A stretch of 64,000 bases of DNA from Ampullaceana balthica (GCA_944989445.1 CALYLW010000428.1:62001-126000), one strand, 5' to 3'. Positions 35,622 through 48,079 are shown, counted from the first letter of the stretch. Made by a program: numbers and translations. The notes: generated by a model not told the origin, from the sequence alone.

Positions 35622-36668
35622 CGGGTGGATGGCTTTTTAAATCTTTTTAATTAACTTGGGGCGTCTGCTTGCTTGATTGATGCCTTGAATGCCGAAAAAG
35701 CTTTTGATCGATTTTTAACCCACTTCCTCGTATGCTCGCAAGATGACAGACTCGTGCCGATGATAAAAATGATCTATCAAAATTTCAGATCGATCGAATG
35801 TACTGTTATTAAATTAATGAATTTTTAGATTATCTATATTCATTATTATTACACGCTTTTATTTAAGTCACACTGTTTGTATGTTGTATTTTCCATCCAT
35901 CCATCCGTCAAATCTTGTAACGTTAAGTTATACCACTTCTGATGGTTCTAGAGATCTCAACATTTTTACCACAGATAGATCTCGGATGACAATGCATTGT
36001 ATCAAAGTTTCAGATCGATCGAATGTACCATAATTAATTTAATGAATTTTTATTTGATCTCTATATAGAATGTTCAGTCGTCTGCTGGAGTTGACCTCCA
36101 CGGCTCACTGGTTTCACTCCAGCCCTCGATTACCAAATTCCCGAGCTTTTACATCAAGTAGAGGTCAGTTTGTTTCAGTCTGTTAATGTTTGTCGCGTAA
36201 TGAACAATAACATTACTTTTAGTTCTGTCTCATAAGTGCACTTTCTATATGTAAATAAATATTTTATCTCTATGTAGCATGTTAATTTTTATGTCAGATT
36301 GTCGCTGTGCATATTATATTGAACAACCCTTTTTAATATTTTCCTTTCGCGCTGTGCGGTGCGTATTATATTGACGATACTTTTAAAAAAATATATTCCC
36401 GATCTGTAAATGTAAATGCTATTAATTTCTCATCTGTGCGGTGCGCACTATGTTAAACGTGTTTTAGAACCCTTTTCCCGTGATCAAATCGAGCTGATAT
36501 TTCGCAGGCAGACTGTAGAAGTTGTTTTTACTATAAATCCATTATATATTTGAGACATAACTAAACTTTTGGATTTTCGTGCGTTGTGTAGTATAATGGA
36601 CATTCTTTTAGTTATGTCTCGTATATACAGGATTTATAGTCAAAAACTTTGTTTTTTAGAGTTTTTTC
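35622..36668 (+). repeat. Dispersed family R1, long (probably double) copy
   Basis: Inserted after 'tttcaatatg' relative to gene A intron position 4412. Contains two rounds of 'gatcgatcgaatgta', then the 'gtgcggtgcgtattatattg' arrays, and ends 'aggatttatagtcaaaaact'. Confidence 0.75.
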
Positions 36669-37441
36669 TTTTAAAATATACAATATGTGGTAAAATAATA
36701 ATAATAAGCACAGATCATGAGAACTACGGTCATTTTAATTGTTCGCCGTCAAAGATACAAACCAACTGTGGCACTATTTTCAAACTCTCCCTGTTTTTAT
36801 GAATACTTCAGAAAATTCACATACGCTTTCGCACTTACCTAGTGTAGAGTAGTGTTGAACCTTGCGGTGCCCTTTGCTATATTTATTTAAATGTGATTAT
36901 TTTATTAAATAAAAAAGTGGGCGTTTAAAATGTAACACTAATATAATGTGTTTTTATTTTATATAGAAATTGAATACTCAATATTTCGAAAAATGTAATA
37001 ATTTAACTTTGTATTTAGTTCTTATTTGCTAATTTGTTTTAAAATTTTGGCAATTTGCGTCAATGAGAGACTTTTAAAAGTGACCATCTAGGCCCTTGTA
37101 AGCCCTAAAATACACTGTATGATATGATGTTATATTGATATTTCTCAGACTTACTGTAGCCTTATTTAAGCATAGTACAGGATTAGATCTTTTAGATACT
37201 ATTATGTAGAGTGCCAAATTGCTTATGTATCACAGTCCCAAACATCCGAGATATTTACTCTCATCATTTATCAAACGACTTAACAAAAAAATTTGAAATC
37301 AAAGAGCAACGATTTAAGTCTAAATAGAATTGTTTTTTGTTGTTGAAATATTTCAGTCGCACAGGTAGGCTGTTTCGTCATAGTGGAAATCTCAACAACA
37401 ACGGCTGTGACTGATTCAACAATGGCAGCGGGTGCTTCAAC

Positions 37442-38099
37442 CAGTGCTGTTAACTCAAGTTGCCAAATTTTCCCAGGCAGGAGTAAAAAAAATCCCAAAA
37501 TAGACAAAAAAGTCCCACATTCATTAAATCCTGTTGACGAAGCCAACAAGCGGAGCGGTGGGGGTAGGGGGTGCATTCAGTTTGTAATTTATTTTATTCA
37601 TAACCAATGAACATAGTTACATAGATTTCTTAGAGTCATGAATTATTGAAAAGACGAGATCTTTAATATTTTAAATTTAATATATTATCAAGTCTAATTC
37701 AGTCCACTTTGACTATATCACCAGTGTTTGATTCTGCCACTATATTTAAAAAACGAATTAAGATTACATTTTCTTAAAAGTTGGTACTGTGTCAGTGCTG
37801 CCAGAGACAATTTTGGGAAAAACCTAGCCAACACTTTAAAAAAAAATAACGTAGATCCCAAATAAAAAAAATAATAAACACGCTAAAAATAAACAAATAT
37901 GACGTCAAAAAACCTCCCCCAACCTAAAAATCATTTTATTTTATTGTCATTCAAGTGTGTATTTAATTTTAAAAATTTGTCAATCTCAAACATTCCCAGA
38001 TTTAAGGCAAAATCCTCATAAATTCCCAAATCCCATTTTTATAAAGTTGGCTCAAAAATTCCCACGATTTGGGAAATTTCCCAGGAGTTAACAGCACTG
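37442..38099. mobile_element. hAT MITE inserted in gene B coding exon
   Basis: Perfect 15-bp TIRs CAGTGCTGTTAACTC with an identical 8-bp duplication GCTTCAAC (37434-37441 and 38100-38107). The length is 658 bp, with no transposase. The duplicated octamer is part of the gene's own Ala-Ser-Thr repeat (GCT TCA AC), which shows that the insertion hit an existing coding exon. Confidence 0.95.
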
Positions 38100-38833
38100 G
38101 CTTCAACAACGGCAGCGGCTTCTTCAACAACGGCATCGGCTGCTTCCACAACGGCAGCGGTTGCTTCAACAACGGCAGCGCTGCTTCAACAACGGCAGCG
38201 GCTGCTTCAACAACGGCAGCGGCTGCTTCAACATCGGCAGCGGCTGCTTCAACAACGGCAGCGGCTGCTTCAACAACGGCTGTGGCTGATTCAAAAACGG
38301 CTGGAAACAACATAACCACAGCAGTATTAACTACTGCAAATGCTAACGCAACCACAACCACCGAAAAAAGTAATTATTTGAAGTTTAGTGCTAACGTGTG
38401 TGCGTGAGCGCGTGTACTTTCGAATGTGTGCGTGGACATTTGTGAGAGTGTGCTTGCTCGCGCCCATGTGTGTATATCCGCGTGTGTTTGGCGATCACTT
38501 AATTTTTTTTAAAAAGAATAATCATTAATTCCTTGCTTTGGTTGTGAGTCTTGCCAGGAGTTATCTCCCTTTGTATTTAAACAATATTAACCCAGTAATA
38601 TGATGATTTTTTTAAAAATAACTTTTATTTTTGTAAGTAACTAAGTTAATCTTTTTTTTATATAATTTATTTAAAAAGTAAGAAAGTTTTTAGAAACTAA
38701 GTTAGTGATTGCTTTAGTACGTCAATTATTACGTGAGTGAATTGGTGGGTAATTTAGTTAGTGCGTCCGTAAGTTAATAAGTTAGTTGGTTTGTAAGTAA
38801 TTAACAAGTTCTATTGTTAATAAGCTTGTAAGT

Positions 38834-38985
38834 GTTTTTAGAAAAGCAGATTATAAGGCACATCATTATATAAAAGATTTCCAATATGTTCAAGAGAAAT
38901 TAAAAATAATATAAATCAATTTCTCTTGAATATATTGGAGATCTTTTATATAATGATGTGCCTTATAATCTGCTTTTCTAAAAGC
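38834..38985. repeat. Palindrome 1: arms of 68 bp, 16-nt spacer
   Basis: Arms 38834-38901 and 38918-38985 are near-perfect reverse complements. The spacer 38902-38917 is AAAAATAATATAAATC. It lies in the last intron of gene B and is absent from gene A. Confidence 0.95.
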
Positions 38986-38988
38986 AAT

Positions 38989-39152
38989 AATTTCATTATT
39001 GAAAGTAAAATATATTTTTTTTAAAAATATTTTAAAAATTAAGAAGTAGCTGCAAATATATTTAAAAATAATATAAATCAAATATATTTGCAGCTATTTC
39101 TTAATTTTTAAAATATTTTTTAAAAATATATTTTACTTTCAATAATGAAATT
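38989..39152. repeat. Palindrome 2: arms of about 74 bp, same 16-nt spacer
   Basis: Arms 38989-39063 and 39080-39152. The spacer 39064-39079 is AAAAATAATATAAATC, identical to that of palindrome 1, although the arms are unrelated. Three bases separate the two palindromes. Confidence 0.95.
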
Positions 39153-40329
39153 AAATGCGAAATACATTAGTTTACTTTAAAGAAATTCCCTCAATTTTAA
39201 AAATGAAACTTTTGGTAAAAAAATATTTTTTCAAATATAAAAGACACAAACGATCCTTTCAACAAAATCAAAAAAACCGTCATCCAGTGTGTAAAATCGA
39301 AGATGCATTTTTCAGAAGTACATTTATTTTTATTTTTTTTTATCTTTGAGTATGAACATTTTAATCTGTGAATTAGCTTCAGAATTATACAGATAAATTA
39401 TACTTAAAATTTAAACAGCAATTATTGAAAACTTTTTTAATGTCATAAGCTACTTAACGTGGCATACAACTAAAACGAAGCACATGGCGACTGCTGGTAC
39501 TGCGCAATCAATGGTAGAACTTTCCGAGCTATAATTAAGAAGCTTCATTTATTTAGAAAAACTCAATGCACCATAGTTATTACGATGGCTGGGGGTGAAA
39601 ATTATGACGCAACATCCGGTTCATCTTATCCCGGTTCAAACTTTATGAACCCTAACTACGTCAAAAACGTCACGTTGATCTACGTCACTACTGGCATGTT
39701 CCTACAAATTCGCCTAACACACTTTCCACTGACTCTAATTTCTCAATGCTTACTGTTTCGACATTTCTCCACAGATGGTGACGTCTTTCTGTTCTGCTCC
39801 TCAGCTACGATCATCGTCTGCTCACTTGTGCACCTTATATGAATAAATGTATTTATTTTGAAAACTTCTGTCATTTTTGACGGGTAATACAATAGTTACA
39901 CTTTAAAAGACTGGCCATAAGTAGAGGCTTTTTACCACATTTTCATTTTTAAATGCGAATGAAAAGGTGTGTTGTTAAATTCAGATAAACGTAAGTGATT
40001 TGCTGTGTTTATTATTCATATAATATATCTAATAATAGAATATATTGCATGATATGTATGTTGTGTTGTTGTTGTTTTTTTTTCTTATAAAAATAATTTT
40101 AAGAGCGAAGATTTTGATAGAAATGCAGATTTAATGGCTGCATTCAAAGCCAATGTCAATGTCTTGATTAATTTTTTTTTAAAACATAAATTACAAAATT
40201 CTTTTGTATAATAAAACTCATTTAAAAAGAACTCAATGATTAAACCTTCACCTTAGTTTCGTTTAATTGTGTTCGTTTGAAAAATCTCTTTATTGAAGAT
40301 GTTTGCTAAGGGAAGTGTTTATATTTTTT

Positions 40330-40824
40330 TATCCTTTATATTAACTCGTGGCATCTGCTTGCTTGATTATTTGCTTGATTGCAGAAAAAACTTTGGATCG
40401 ATTTTTAACCCAATTCGACGTATGCTAGCGAACTGAAATTCAGCAGGCAGACTCGTGCAGACGATCAAAATTATCTATCAAAATTTCACATCGATCGACT
40501 GCACTGTAATAAATTAATGAATTTTTAGATTATATCTATTTATCTCTATCTAGCATGTTAATTTTTGTGCTAGAGAATCGCGGTGCTTATTATATTGAAT
40601 AACCTTTTTAATACTTTCTGTCGCGCGATGCGGTGCGTATTATATTGACGATACTTTTTAAAAATATATTCCCGATCTGTAAACGTAAATGCTAGTATTG
40701 CTAGTCTGTCTCGCGGTGCGCACTATATTAAACATGTTTTTATAACCCCTTTCCGGTCATCATATCGAGCTGAATTTTAGCAGTCCAATGGTAGTAGTTT
40801 TTTTTTACTATAAATCGTTTAAAT
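40330..40824 (+). repeat. Dispersed family R1 copy
   Basis: Full-looking copy from 'ctttatattaactcgtgg' to 'tttactataaatcgttt', interrupted at its end by the hAT fragment that follows. Confidence 0.75.
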
Positions 40825-41238
40825 CAAGGGTTCCTAACCAGTGGTGCATGCACCCCTTGGGGGTGCATGAGCAGGTTCCAGGGTTGCATGAACGATTCAG
40901 AGAAAATAAAAATAAAAAGAGGAAGAAAAAAAAAGAAGAAAGGGAAAATAAAATAATGATAAACTGATAATCTGAAAACGTAAACCATAAGCAAGGCATG
41001 CCGCGTCAAATGGAACCCATATACAACAATTTTGATAGGAGATACTCGTTCGCGCATCGTTCTGCGCATGTCGAAAATTGACGGAAAAACTTTTTCGCAA
41101 AATGTACGGATCGCTCTACGTGTTCCACGGAATTTCGTGCTTCCTCTGTGGAAAAATCTTGTGCAATGACAACACGAAGCCTGTTAGACTCCGAGAGCAC
41201 TTGGAGAAAGTCCATCCGTCCAATTCCAATGTGCTAAG
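40825..41238 (+). mobile_element. hAT fragment with ZBED-like zinc finger
   Basis: The left end 'caagggttcctaaccagtgg' followed by 'tgcatgcaccccttgggggtgcatg' is a typical hAT terminus. A plus frame (41078-41250) encodes ISCFLCGKILCND and RLREHLEKVHPSN, a BED finger of the ZBED5/SCAND3 type (C..C, H..H). The rest of the transposase and a clear right terminus are missing. R1 sequence surrounds it. Confidence 0.7.
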
Positions 41239-41261
41239 TCCTGTATATAAAGGATTTAAAG

Positions 41262-41817
41262 TTTTTTTTAATTAAATCCTTTATATTAACTCGTAGTGTC
41301 AGCTCGATTGACGCAAAAACTTTGGATCTATTTTTTAACTACTTCCCCGTATGCTAGCGAGCTGAAATTTTGCAGGTAGACTCGTGCCGACGATAAACAT
41401 AATCTTTCAAAATTTTAGAATGATCCAATATACATTATTTAATTAATGAATTTTTAGATTATCTCTATGAATCTCTATGTAGCATGTTAATTTTGTTGCT
41501 AGTGTCGCGATGCAAATTATATTGAACAACCTTTTTTATATTTTCCTGTCGCACGTTGCGGTGCATTATATTTACCCTACTTTTTAAAAAATATAATCCC
41601 GATATGTAAATCTTTATGCTAGTCTGTCTCGTGATGCGCATTGTATGGTATATACTACCGTAACCCATTTCCCTTGCTCAATTGGAGTTGAAGTTTAGCA
41701 GGCAGACTGTAGATGTTTTTGTTTATTTACTAATAATCATTTATATATTTGAGACATAACTAAAATTTTGGATTGTCATGCAATGCGTATTATAATGAAC
41801 ATTCTTTTTGTAATGAT
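41262..41817 (+). repeat. Dispersed family R1 copy
   Basis: Begins 'ctttatattaactcgtagtg' and runs to 'attataatgaacattcttttt', where it is cut by Helitron-type repeats. Confidence 0.75.
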
Positions 41818-43425
41818 AACAGGAGAAAAAAATATTTAAATTATCATTTACTGGGGCCGGGGACCCAAATATAGTTATTTCCTTATATGAGATATATAAA
41901 AACTGACACATTACTTATTCTCCGGGTTCCCGTGTAGGTAGAAGCATGAAAATTTGTGACATTGTTGAGTACACTCCTGTGATTGTAACAGGAGAAAAAA
42001 AATATTTAAATTATCCCTCACTGGGGCCGGGGACCCAAATGTAGTTTTTTCCTTATATGAGATGTATAAAAACTGACACATTACTTATTCTCCAGGTTCC
42101 CGTGTAGGTAGAAGCATGAAACTTTGTGAAATTGTTGAGTACGATCCTGCGATGGTAACAGGAGAAAGAAATATTAAAATTATCATTCACTGGGGCCAGG
42201 GGCCCAAATATAGTTTTTCCTTATATGAGCTATATAAACACTTACTCATCACTAATTCTCCAGGTTCCCGTGTAGGTAGAAGCATGAAACTTTGTGAAAT
42301 TGTTGAGTACACGCTTGCAATGGTAACAGGCGAAACAAATATTTAAATTATCATTCACTGGGGGCCTGGGGCCCGAATGTAGTTTATTTTCTTATATAAA
42401 ACTCACTAACTCTCCAATTGCCCATGTAGGTAAAAGCATGAAACTTTGGGAAGTTATTGAGTACATTCCCGCGATGGTAACTGGCGAAAAAAAATATTTA
42501 AATTATCACTCACTGGTGGCCGGGGGACCGAATGTAGTTTTTTCAACTTATATGAGCTAAATACAATTTGTTTAAACTTTGGTTACTGTGTAAGTGGATT
42601 TTGACAAAACTTGGAAGATAAAAACTGGATGGCCTATATTAAAATAATATAGGGCATTAAAATTGTATTTTTCATTCTTTTGGAGCCGAGGGCCTCAATA
42701 TCTTTTTCGAACACTAGAAATGTTAACTATTTGATTTCACACGATTTTTTAATACAAATATTGTCAAACAAATATATCCATCCTGATGTTGTTTTGAACT
42801 TTATATCTTACGCTGATTATTCTAGTTTGTTTTAGTCGTATAAATAGCATTTTATTCATCCCACGGCCATTAAACTTTGAGACATGTATGAGTACGCTCC
42901 CTCGGAGGTTTCTGGCATTATTTTTTTTACAACATCACTTATTAGGGTAATGCGATTTTTAAATATAAGTTATATGAAAGTTACATTAAACAGTGGCTAC
43001 TGGGTATATGGATGAATTATTGACCAAATTTGATGTAAAAAAAAATCCTATAGAGTGAGGAACCCCTAACGTCTTTTTCTCTGAGTCCGAGCCTAAAATA
43101 TTTTATTTTTGTAAACTTTTAAAGCTTTATTTCCCTTTAGATTTTATACAATTTAAATAAATATAGACACGTATCTCCATAGTGACCTGAGTTGAAATCT
43201 TCAGGTCTTATGAGATATGTACATTCTGCACTCATTTTCTACGGGACCCTTAATTTAATTTAATGCCACATTTGATTTTACACGAACTTGATCAATATTG
43301 ACAAACAAGTATATTCATCATGATCCAGATTGAAATCTTTTTTGTGTTTTGAATTGGTGTTACGCGGGTTCTCAACGCTAACTGAAATCCTAACTTTCCG
43401 CAGCAAAGCGCGAGTATTTTGCTAG
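41818..43425 (+). mobile_element. 5'-truncated Helitron with tandem units and CTAG-T end
   Basis: Five units of about 160 bp (41818-42560) match those in Helitron A. They are followed by diverged units like those at 21481-23700. The 3' end reads 'cagcaaagcgcgagtattttg' then CTAG followed by T (43425/43426), a Helitron terminus of a different subtype from A and B. No 5' TC end or coding sequence is present. Confidence 0.6.
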
Positions 43426-43438
43426 TACATATGTATAT

Positions 43439-43800
43439 TAGGGCTGGTAATTATTTTTTTTTAAATTTCAATTAATCGAGAAAAAATTTAATCGATTAAT
43501 CGATTAATTTTATATTTTATTTGCGATTCATTATATCTTGACGTAGCACAGCAAATTCGTTTCGCTATGCAAGAAATAAGGAAGAAAAACCTTTTGGTTT
43601 ACGTATGCACGTCCAAATAAAAATTATTAATACGAGTTACAAGTATGTAACTAACAAAAAATATAAATTATTAATAAATTGGAACAAAAAAATTATAAAT
43701 ATTTTCTTAAATTTTAATCAAATTTTAATCGATCAAATTAATTGTAATCGATTAAATTTTTAGCGATTAATCGATTAATTAATTCTTTATTTCCCCAGCC
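43439..43800. mobile_element. hAT MITE related to 34010-34610
   Basis: Starts TAGGGCTGG and ends 'ccccagcc', with repeated TCGATTAA motifs inverted between the ends. About 360 bp, with no coding sequence. The target duplication is unclear in the flanking TA-rich DNA. Confidence 0.65.
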
Positions 43801-43852
43801 AAAATATATATAAAAATAAATAAATATATATAAATATACATATAATTTGTTG

Positions 43853-44790
43853 GCTGTGTTTTATTTTTTGATTGTTTTAGTTACCTCCATTGACCCACGA
43901 TTAACGCGGACGGCTAAATTTGAACGTAGTTTTTGGTTTAGATTGGTTATGCGGCCGGGCTTGTCATTTTGTCGGACATCCAACCCATTGCGAAAAAAGT
44001 CTGGTGACCATTGATCTAAAATATGTAAAATAAGGGGGTTAACCCATAGATATATTCAAGGCTATTAAATATGAAAGTTGTCTACCATTTTCAGGTAAAC
44101 CTTGTCTACTCTTAACTGGCTATATTAAATAGGCTGATTTCTAATACTAGTGGACCAAACTTCACACAGGATTTTTTTAATGAGTTTAATAAACATATAG
44201 ATTTTCATTTAATGCTGTGTTTCATTTATGTCATTTTATGTGGTTGTCATAATATTAATCTTTATTTAATACTTATGTATATGTTATTATCTTCAATTAA
44301 AGCGCCATGAGCCCAGTTCCTTATTGGGGCCGTCCATAAAGTACGTCACGCTCCAGAGGGGGGGGTGTAAGAAATTGTGACAGTTTGTGACAGGGGGGGT
44401 CCAGCCATGTGTGACATCACGCCGTTTTATATTAAATTTTGATTATTTTGCTCGAATGTGTGACGTACTTTAGGGGGTGGGGTCCGAGATGTGTGACAGT
44501 TTGTGACAGGGGGAGGGGGGAGTTACAAATGGTCAAAACTAGCGTGACGTACTTTATGGACGGCCCCATTGGTATACAGGGCTATATAAATTATCCATTT
44601 ATTATTAAAATTATTATTATCAGTATTATTATTATTAAAGCATGGCAATAATCTTCTGTATAGAAGGAGCGTCTGTAACAGAAAAGATACTCTGTCGTAC
44701 TTCCAAAAATGTAACTGACTTTTCTCAGCTTAAAAAATTTAATTTAAAATGAATGCCTTTTCTAACATTTTTCAAGATCGAGGTAATATT
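43853..44790 (+). repeat. Segmental duplication block B, copy 2
   Basis: Counterpart of 15090-16150, interrupted by the MITE at 44326-44567 and lacking the R1 insertion of copy 1. No gene is recognised. Confidence 0.75.
44326..44567 (+). mobile_element. MITE, GGGGCCGTCCATAAAG family
   Basis: TIRs GGGGCCGTCCATAAAGTACG and its complement, flanked by ATT on both sides (44323-44325, 44568-44570). The interior contains paired 'gtgacagtttgtgacaggggg' motifs. Confidence 0.85.
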
Positions 44791-45682
44791 AAATAATTAT
44801 GCAGAATGAATTCAGAGTCTTAGAAAACCTACAAAGTGACAAAAACTATATGCAGAAAATGTATAGTTTACAATGTCTTCAAAAAAACTTCCACTCTTTA
44901 TTTTCAAGCCCCAAAATATCTAGATTTTACAATGAATTAAAAACGTGTTCATTGGGCTGTATTTAACAATGGAGTTGTTTTTTTTTATTTACTGTCTAAA
45001 TTTATGATTCTGTAAGACCATATGTTCATTTTTTAGAAAGGGTATCTCATAAAAGTGGTGAAAAACAATTTTCTGAACATCTGCTGATGTAAGATAAACT
45101 GTCTGAAAATTTACTTTAAATATATATATATATATATACTATCTGAATATCTGCTATTTAAAAATGTTCTGTCTAAATATCTGGGGGCCGGGGGCGGGTT
45201 AATATACTGTCTGAACATCAACTATTTTAACATCTACTATCTGAACATCTAGTGTAGTTCAATGTACTTTATGAACATCTGGTGTAGTTCAATGTACTTT
45301 CTGAACATCAACTTTGTTTTTTTTTAACGTACTGTATGAACGATGGCCGTTTTTGCTACAAAGTCTTTTAGCTCTTCTTATCAGCAGAGCATCATCTTAT
45401 TTTATACACAAAAGTTTAGTTTATCTTAGAAGGTATTGGACAGTAAAGGTCAAAGGAAGGACACAACTGGAACCGATTGAAAGGAGACGTTTAGTGCTAC
45501 ATCGGCTTTCTAGACAATTTTATGAATATGAGTATGAAAAGTACGGTAATCTCTTGGGGCATTGCATTTACCACCTTCCAGCACTCACTGCCACCTACCT
45601 ATGGGGCATATTTCCAAATTTGACAGTGATATCTGGAGGTAACTGACCAATGACGTACTAGTTTACACATCATAATGGCTTA
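44791..45682. other. Repeats and an unassigned 110-codon frame
   Basis: 45060-45330 holds degenerate repeats of 'ctgaacatct', including two 30-bp units with 'ggtgtagttcaatgtacttt'. The frame at 45314-45646 has balanced codon usage and segments such as RRYWTVKVKGRTQLEPIERR and RQFYEYEYEKYGNLLGHC. No domain, signal peptide or splice context is evident. It could be an exon or a transposon fragment. Confidence 0.3.
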
Positions 45683-45950
45683 GGGGCCGTCAATAAAGTA
45701 CGTCACGCTCCAGGAGGGGGAAGGGGGTGTAAGAAAGTGTGACAGTTTGTGACAGGTGGGAGGGGAGGTCCGGCCATGTGTGATGTCACTGTGTTTTCTA
45801 TTAAATTGTAATAATTCCGTTAATAAAAAATAAATTTTTGTTCGAAAATGTGACGGGCTTTAGGGGGGGGGGTCCGAGATTTGTGACAGGGCGAGGGAGG
45901 GGGTTAAAATGGTTTAAAATAGCGTGACCTTCTTTATGCTGGACGGCCCC
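45683..45950 (+). mobile_element. MITE, GGGGCCGTCCATAAAG family
   Basis: TIRs as in the 44326 copy, with a TTA duplication (45680-45682 and 45951-45953). Confidence 0.85.
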
Positions 45951-48079
45951 TTAACTTCGTATTGGGCAAGGATTTCTTCTGGAAAAAGGCACACCGTGGC
46001 AAGGCGAGTCTTGATTGCACGGTTCGCTTCGTACAGGCGGCATATCAAATCTGATTGTGGAGATCGGCCGTTGTGTGTGATCAACATGCATGCGCCAATG
46101 AGTCAGTGTTTTGATAATACCTCATTTTTAAAAGAAAATAACTTTAACATATTCTGTTGTTTAACTTTGTTTTTAAAGCGAGCCTCCCAAACGTTAAACT
46201 TTATATTATAATTTGGTCTGAGAATTCATTGCAAATCCATTAAAATCTTATTTTTTAAAAGTACTCAAAACATCTCTCAAGTCGCTGCTATTGTTTGTTC
46301 ATCCGAACATGTCATAATTTTAAAATGAAAATAACAATTAAGAATATATTTTTTAAACTTAAATTTATTTATTTTTTCAATTATTTACAATTTTTTTAAC
46401 ATGATAGCGCAATCACGAAATAATTGAGAACTTAAAAAATCGTCTCCTAACACATGATTTATCAACGATTATTGTATTTTTATAGCACAGACTGTGTCCA
46501 CGGTGTATAAAATTGTATTACAGGTGTCACTAACACAGTAATACAGAGTCGCTAATCTCATATATGTCTCTTACATAGTACTAATAAAAACACGGTGTTT
46601 GCGAAGACGCTAACAATAGTTCTAACCTTAAAATAAATGAACAAATAAAGTTGCTATGGCATAATGTTTTTTTTTAAAATCAACCCACAGGATATTTGTT
46701 AACACACCACGGCGTTACTTCGTAGAATGTTATCAGTTTTAAAGGTCATCCGATAGCTCTGTTGTTTCGTCGTCATGCAATTTTTTTTTCTTTTTTTTTA
46801 AACAAATACTTTTAAGGCCATCGTGTCAAACCTACAAGTAATTTGATGTTAGCAGAGTGCGTTAGTTCCAGTTTCGATAACATTTTTAGTGTGCATGTAC
46901 TTCCTGCAGATATTTAAACGGGGGAAAATCCAAATACAGTATATCTTTTCGAGAAATGACGCAGGAATATAATGTGGTTTAAATTAATATAGACCATTGA
47001 ATGGAACGAAACAAGCGTTTGCCATCGTCTTATGTAGATTAACTACCTTATTTTTTTTTAGACCAATACTCTCTTTACCAGCCAAACTTCTTCTCTAAAT
47101 TCGGGCCATAATCTCAACAAAATCAGCCAAACGTCACTTTCCCTCTAATGTAATTTCTCCTATAGTGCACTCTGACATCTGTTATTCAACAGTAAACAAC
47201 TTCCGCAGCATTCCCGTGGACCACACTTAACACATGCTCTGGTTTAACCTAACTACATTCAAATCCTACCCTGATATCCACTTTTAGCAAACATTTATCT
47301 CATACCTAGCATTACCTGTACTCAAATCCAACCCCATCATTACCTTAACGCTTACTTCGCCCTAGCCCCATCGTTTCATTAAAATACACTCAACTTCTAC
47401 AACAATATTACCTTCATACACGGTGAACTCGTACCCTATAGTTACCTCATTACCTTTACAAATACTTAATTCCAAAACCATCATTACCTTTACAAATACT
47501 TAATTCCAAAACCATCATTACCTTTACAAATACTTAATTCCAACTTCCATCATTACCTTTACTTATACTTAATTTTAAAACTAGCATTACATTTACACTC
47601 TGTGTACTCCTAACCCTACAATTTCCGTTTCCTATCTTTTTCATGCTCTTCACATAACGCCTCAAGCCACACAACCACTCAAATCGGCCCACATTTCCCC
47701 ACGAACCAATCTCTCATTCCCTTAAAATGGCGATTTTACTTCCCTTTAGTTAAACTTATACACAATGATACACACACAAAGAACTTTAAACATCCTTATT
47801 TCTAGTTAAATACCGAAAATACGTTGAAGGAAATTTTTTTGCGTTTTTAAACCTTAGTTTCTAACAGAGTAAATATTCGATAACTTGGACATCGAAATTT
47901 CGAAGCTCCAAATATGCAAACAACATTAAGAGGTTTTACTCTTCTCCGTGCACTGGATATTTCTACGTGACGTAAAGTACGCTGCATTGCAAATATACTA
48001 AAAATGACCTTAAATGTCATTAAGGTGGCTGCATGGCCAAGACCTTTCCTGTGTGAGGTGGTTTGCTGCAACATCTTCT
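45951..48079. other. No recognised gene; G-poor tract and 34-bp repeat
   Basis: 47040-47720 is strikingly poor in G on the + strand and rich in 'cattacc' and 'ctaac' type words. Within it, 47448-47586 has four units of about 34 bp (CATTACCTTTACAAATACTT then 'aattccaaaaccat'). Elsewhere the DNA is AT-rich with no supported frame. Confidence 0.5.

Larger units (their letters stand above)
34645..39842 (+). pseudogene. Gene B: disrupted paralogue of gene A
   Basis: Exon 2 (34645-34671, 27 nt) encodes VALVAVMAC and ends at GTGAGT. The Thr/Ala-rich exon spans 37357-38369 but is split by an hAT MITE (37442-38099) with its 8-bp duplication. Without the insert it would be 347 nt, one short of a multiple of three. 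A lost base near 38189-38190 (GCGCTG where neighbours have GCGGCTG) explains this. The last exon (39775-39842) keeps the 'tttctccacag' acceptor and encodes the same hydrophobic tail as gene A, ending one codon earlier. The ancestral sequence upstream of exon 2, including the position of gene A's ATG at 3804, is replaced by transposons. Read as found, translation would enter the MITE and stop at 37610. The terminal exon differs from gene A only by synonymous changes, so decay may be recent. Confidence 0.75.
32119..40340 (+). repeat. Segmental duplication block A, copy 2
   Basis: Same order and orientation as 1-7780. Copy-specific insertions include R1 repeats (33660-34001, 35622-36668), a BED-finger hAT (34010-34610), a palindromic MITE (34936-35453), an hAT MITE in an exon (37442-38099) and twin palindromes (38834-39152). 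It lacks the pogo MITE, the Helitron-like element, the GGGGCCGTC MITE and both minisatellite arrays of copy 1. Confidence 0.85.
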
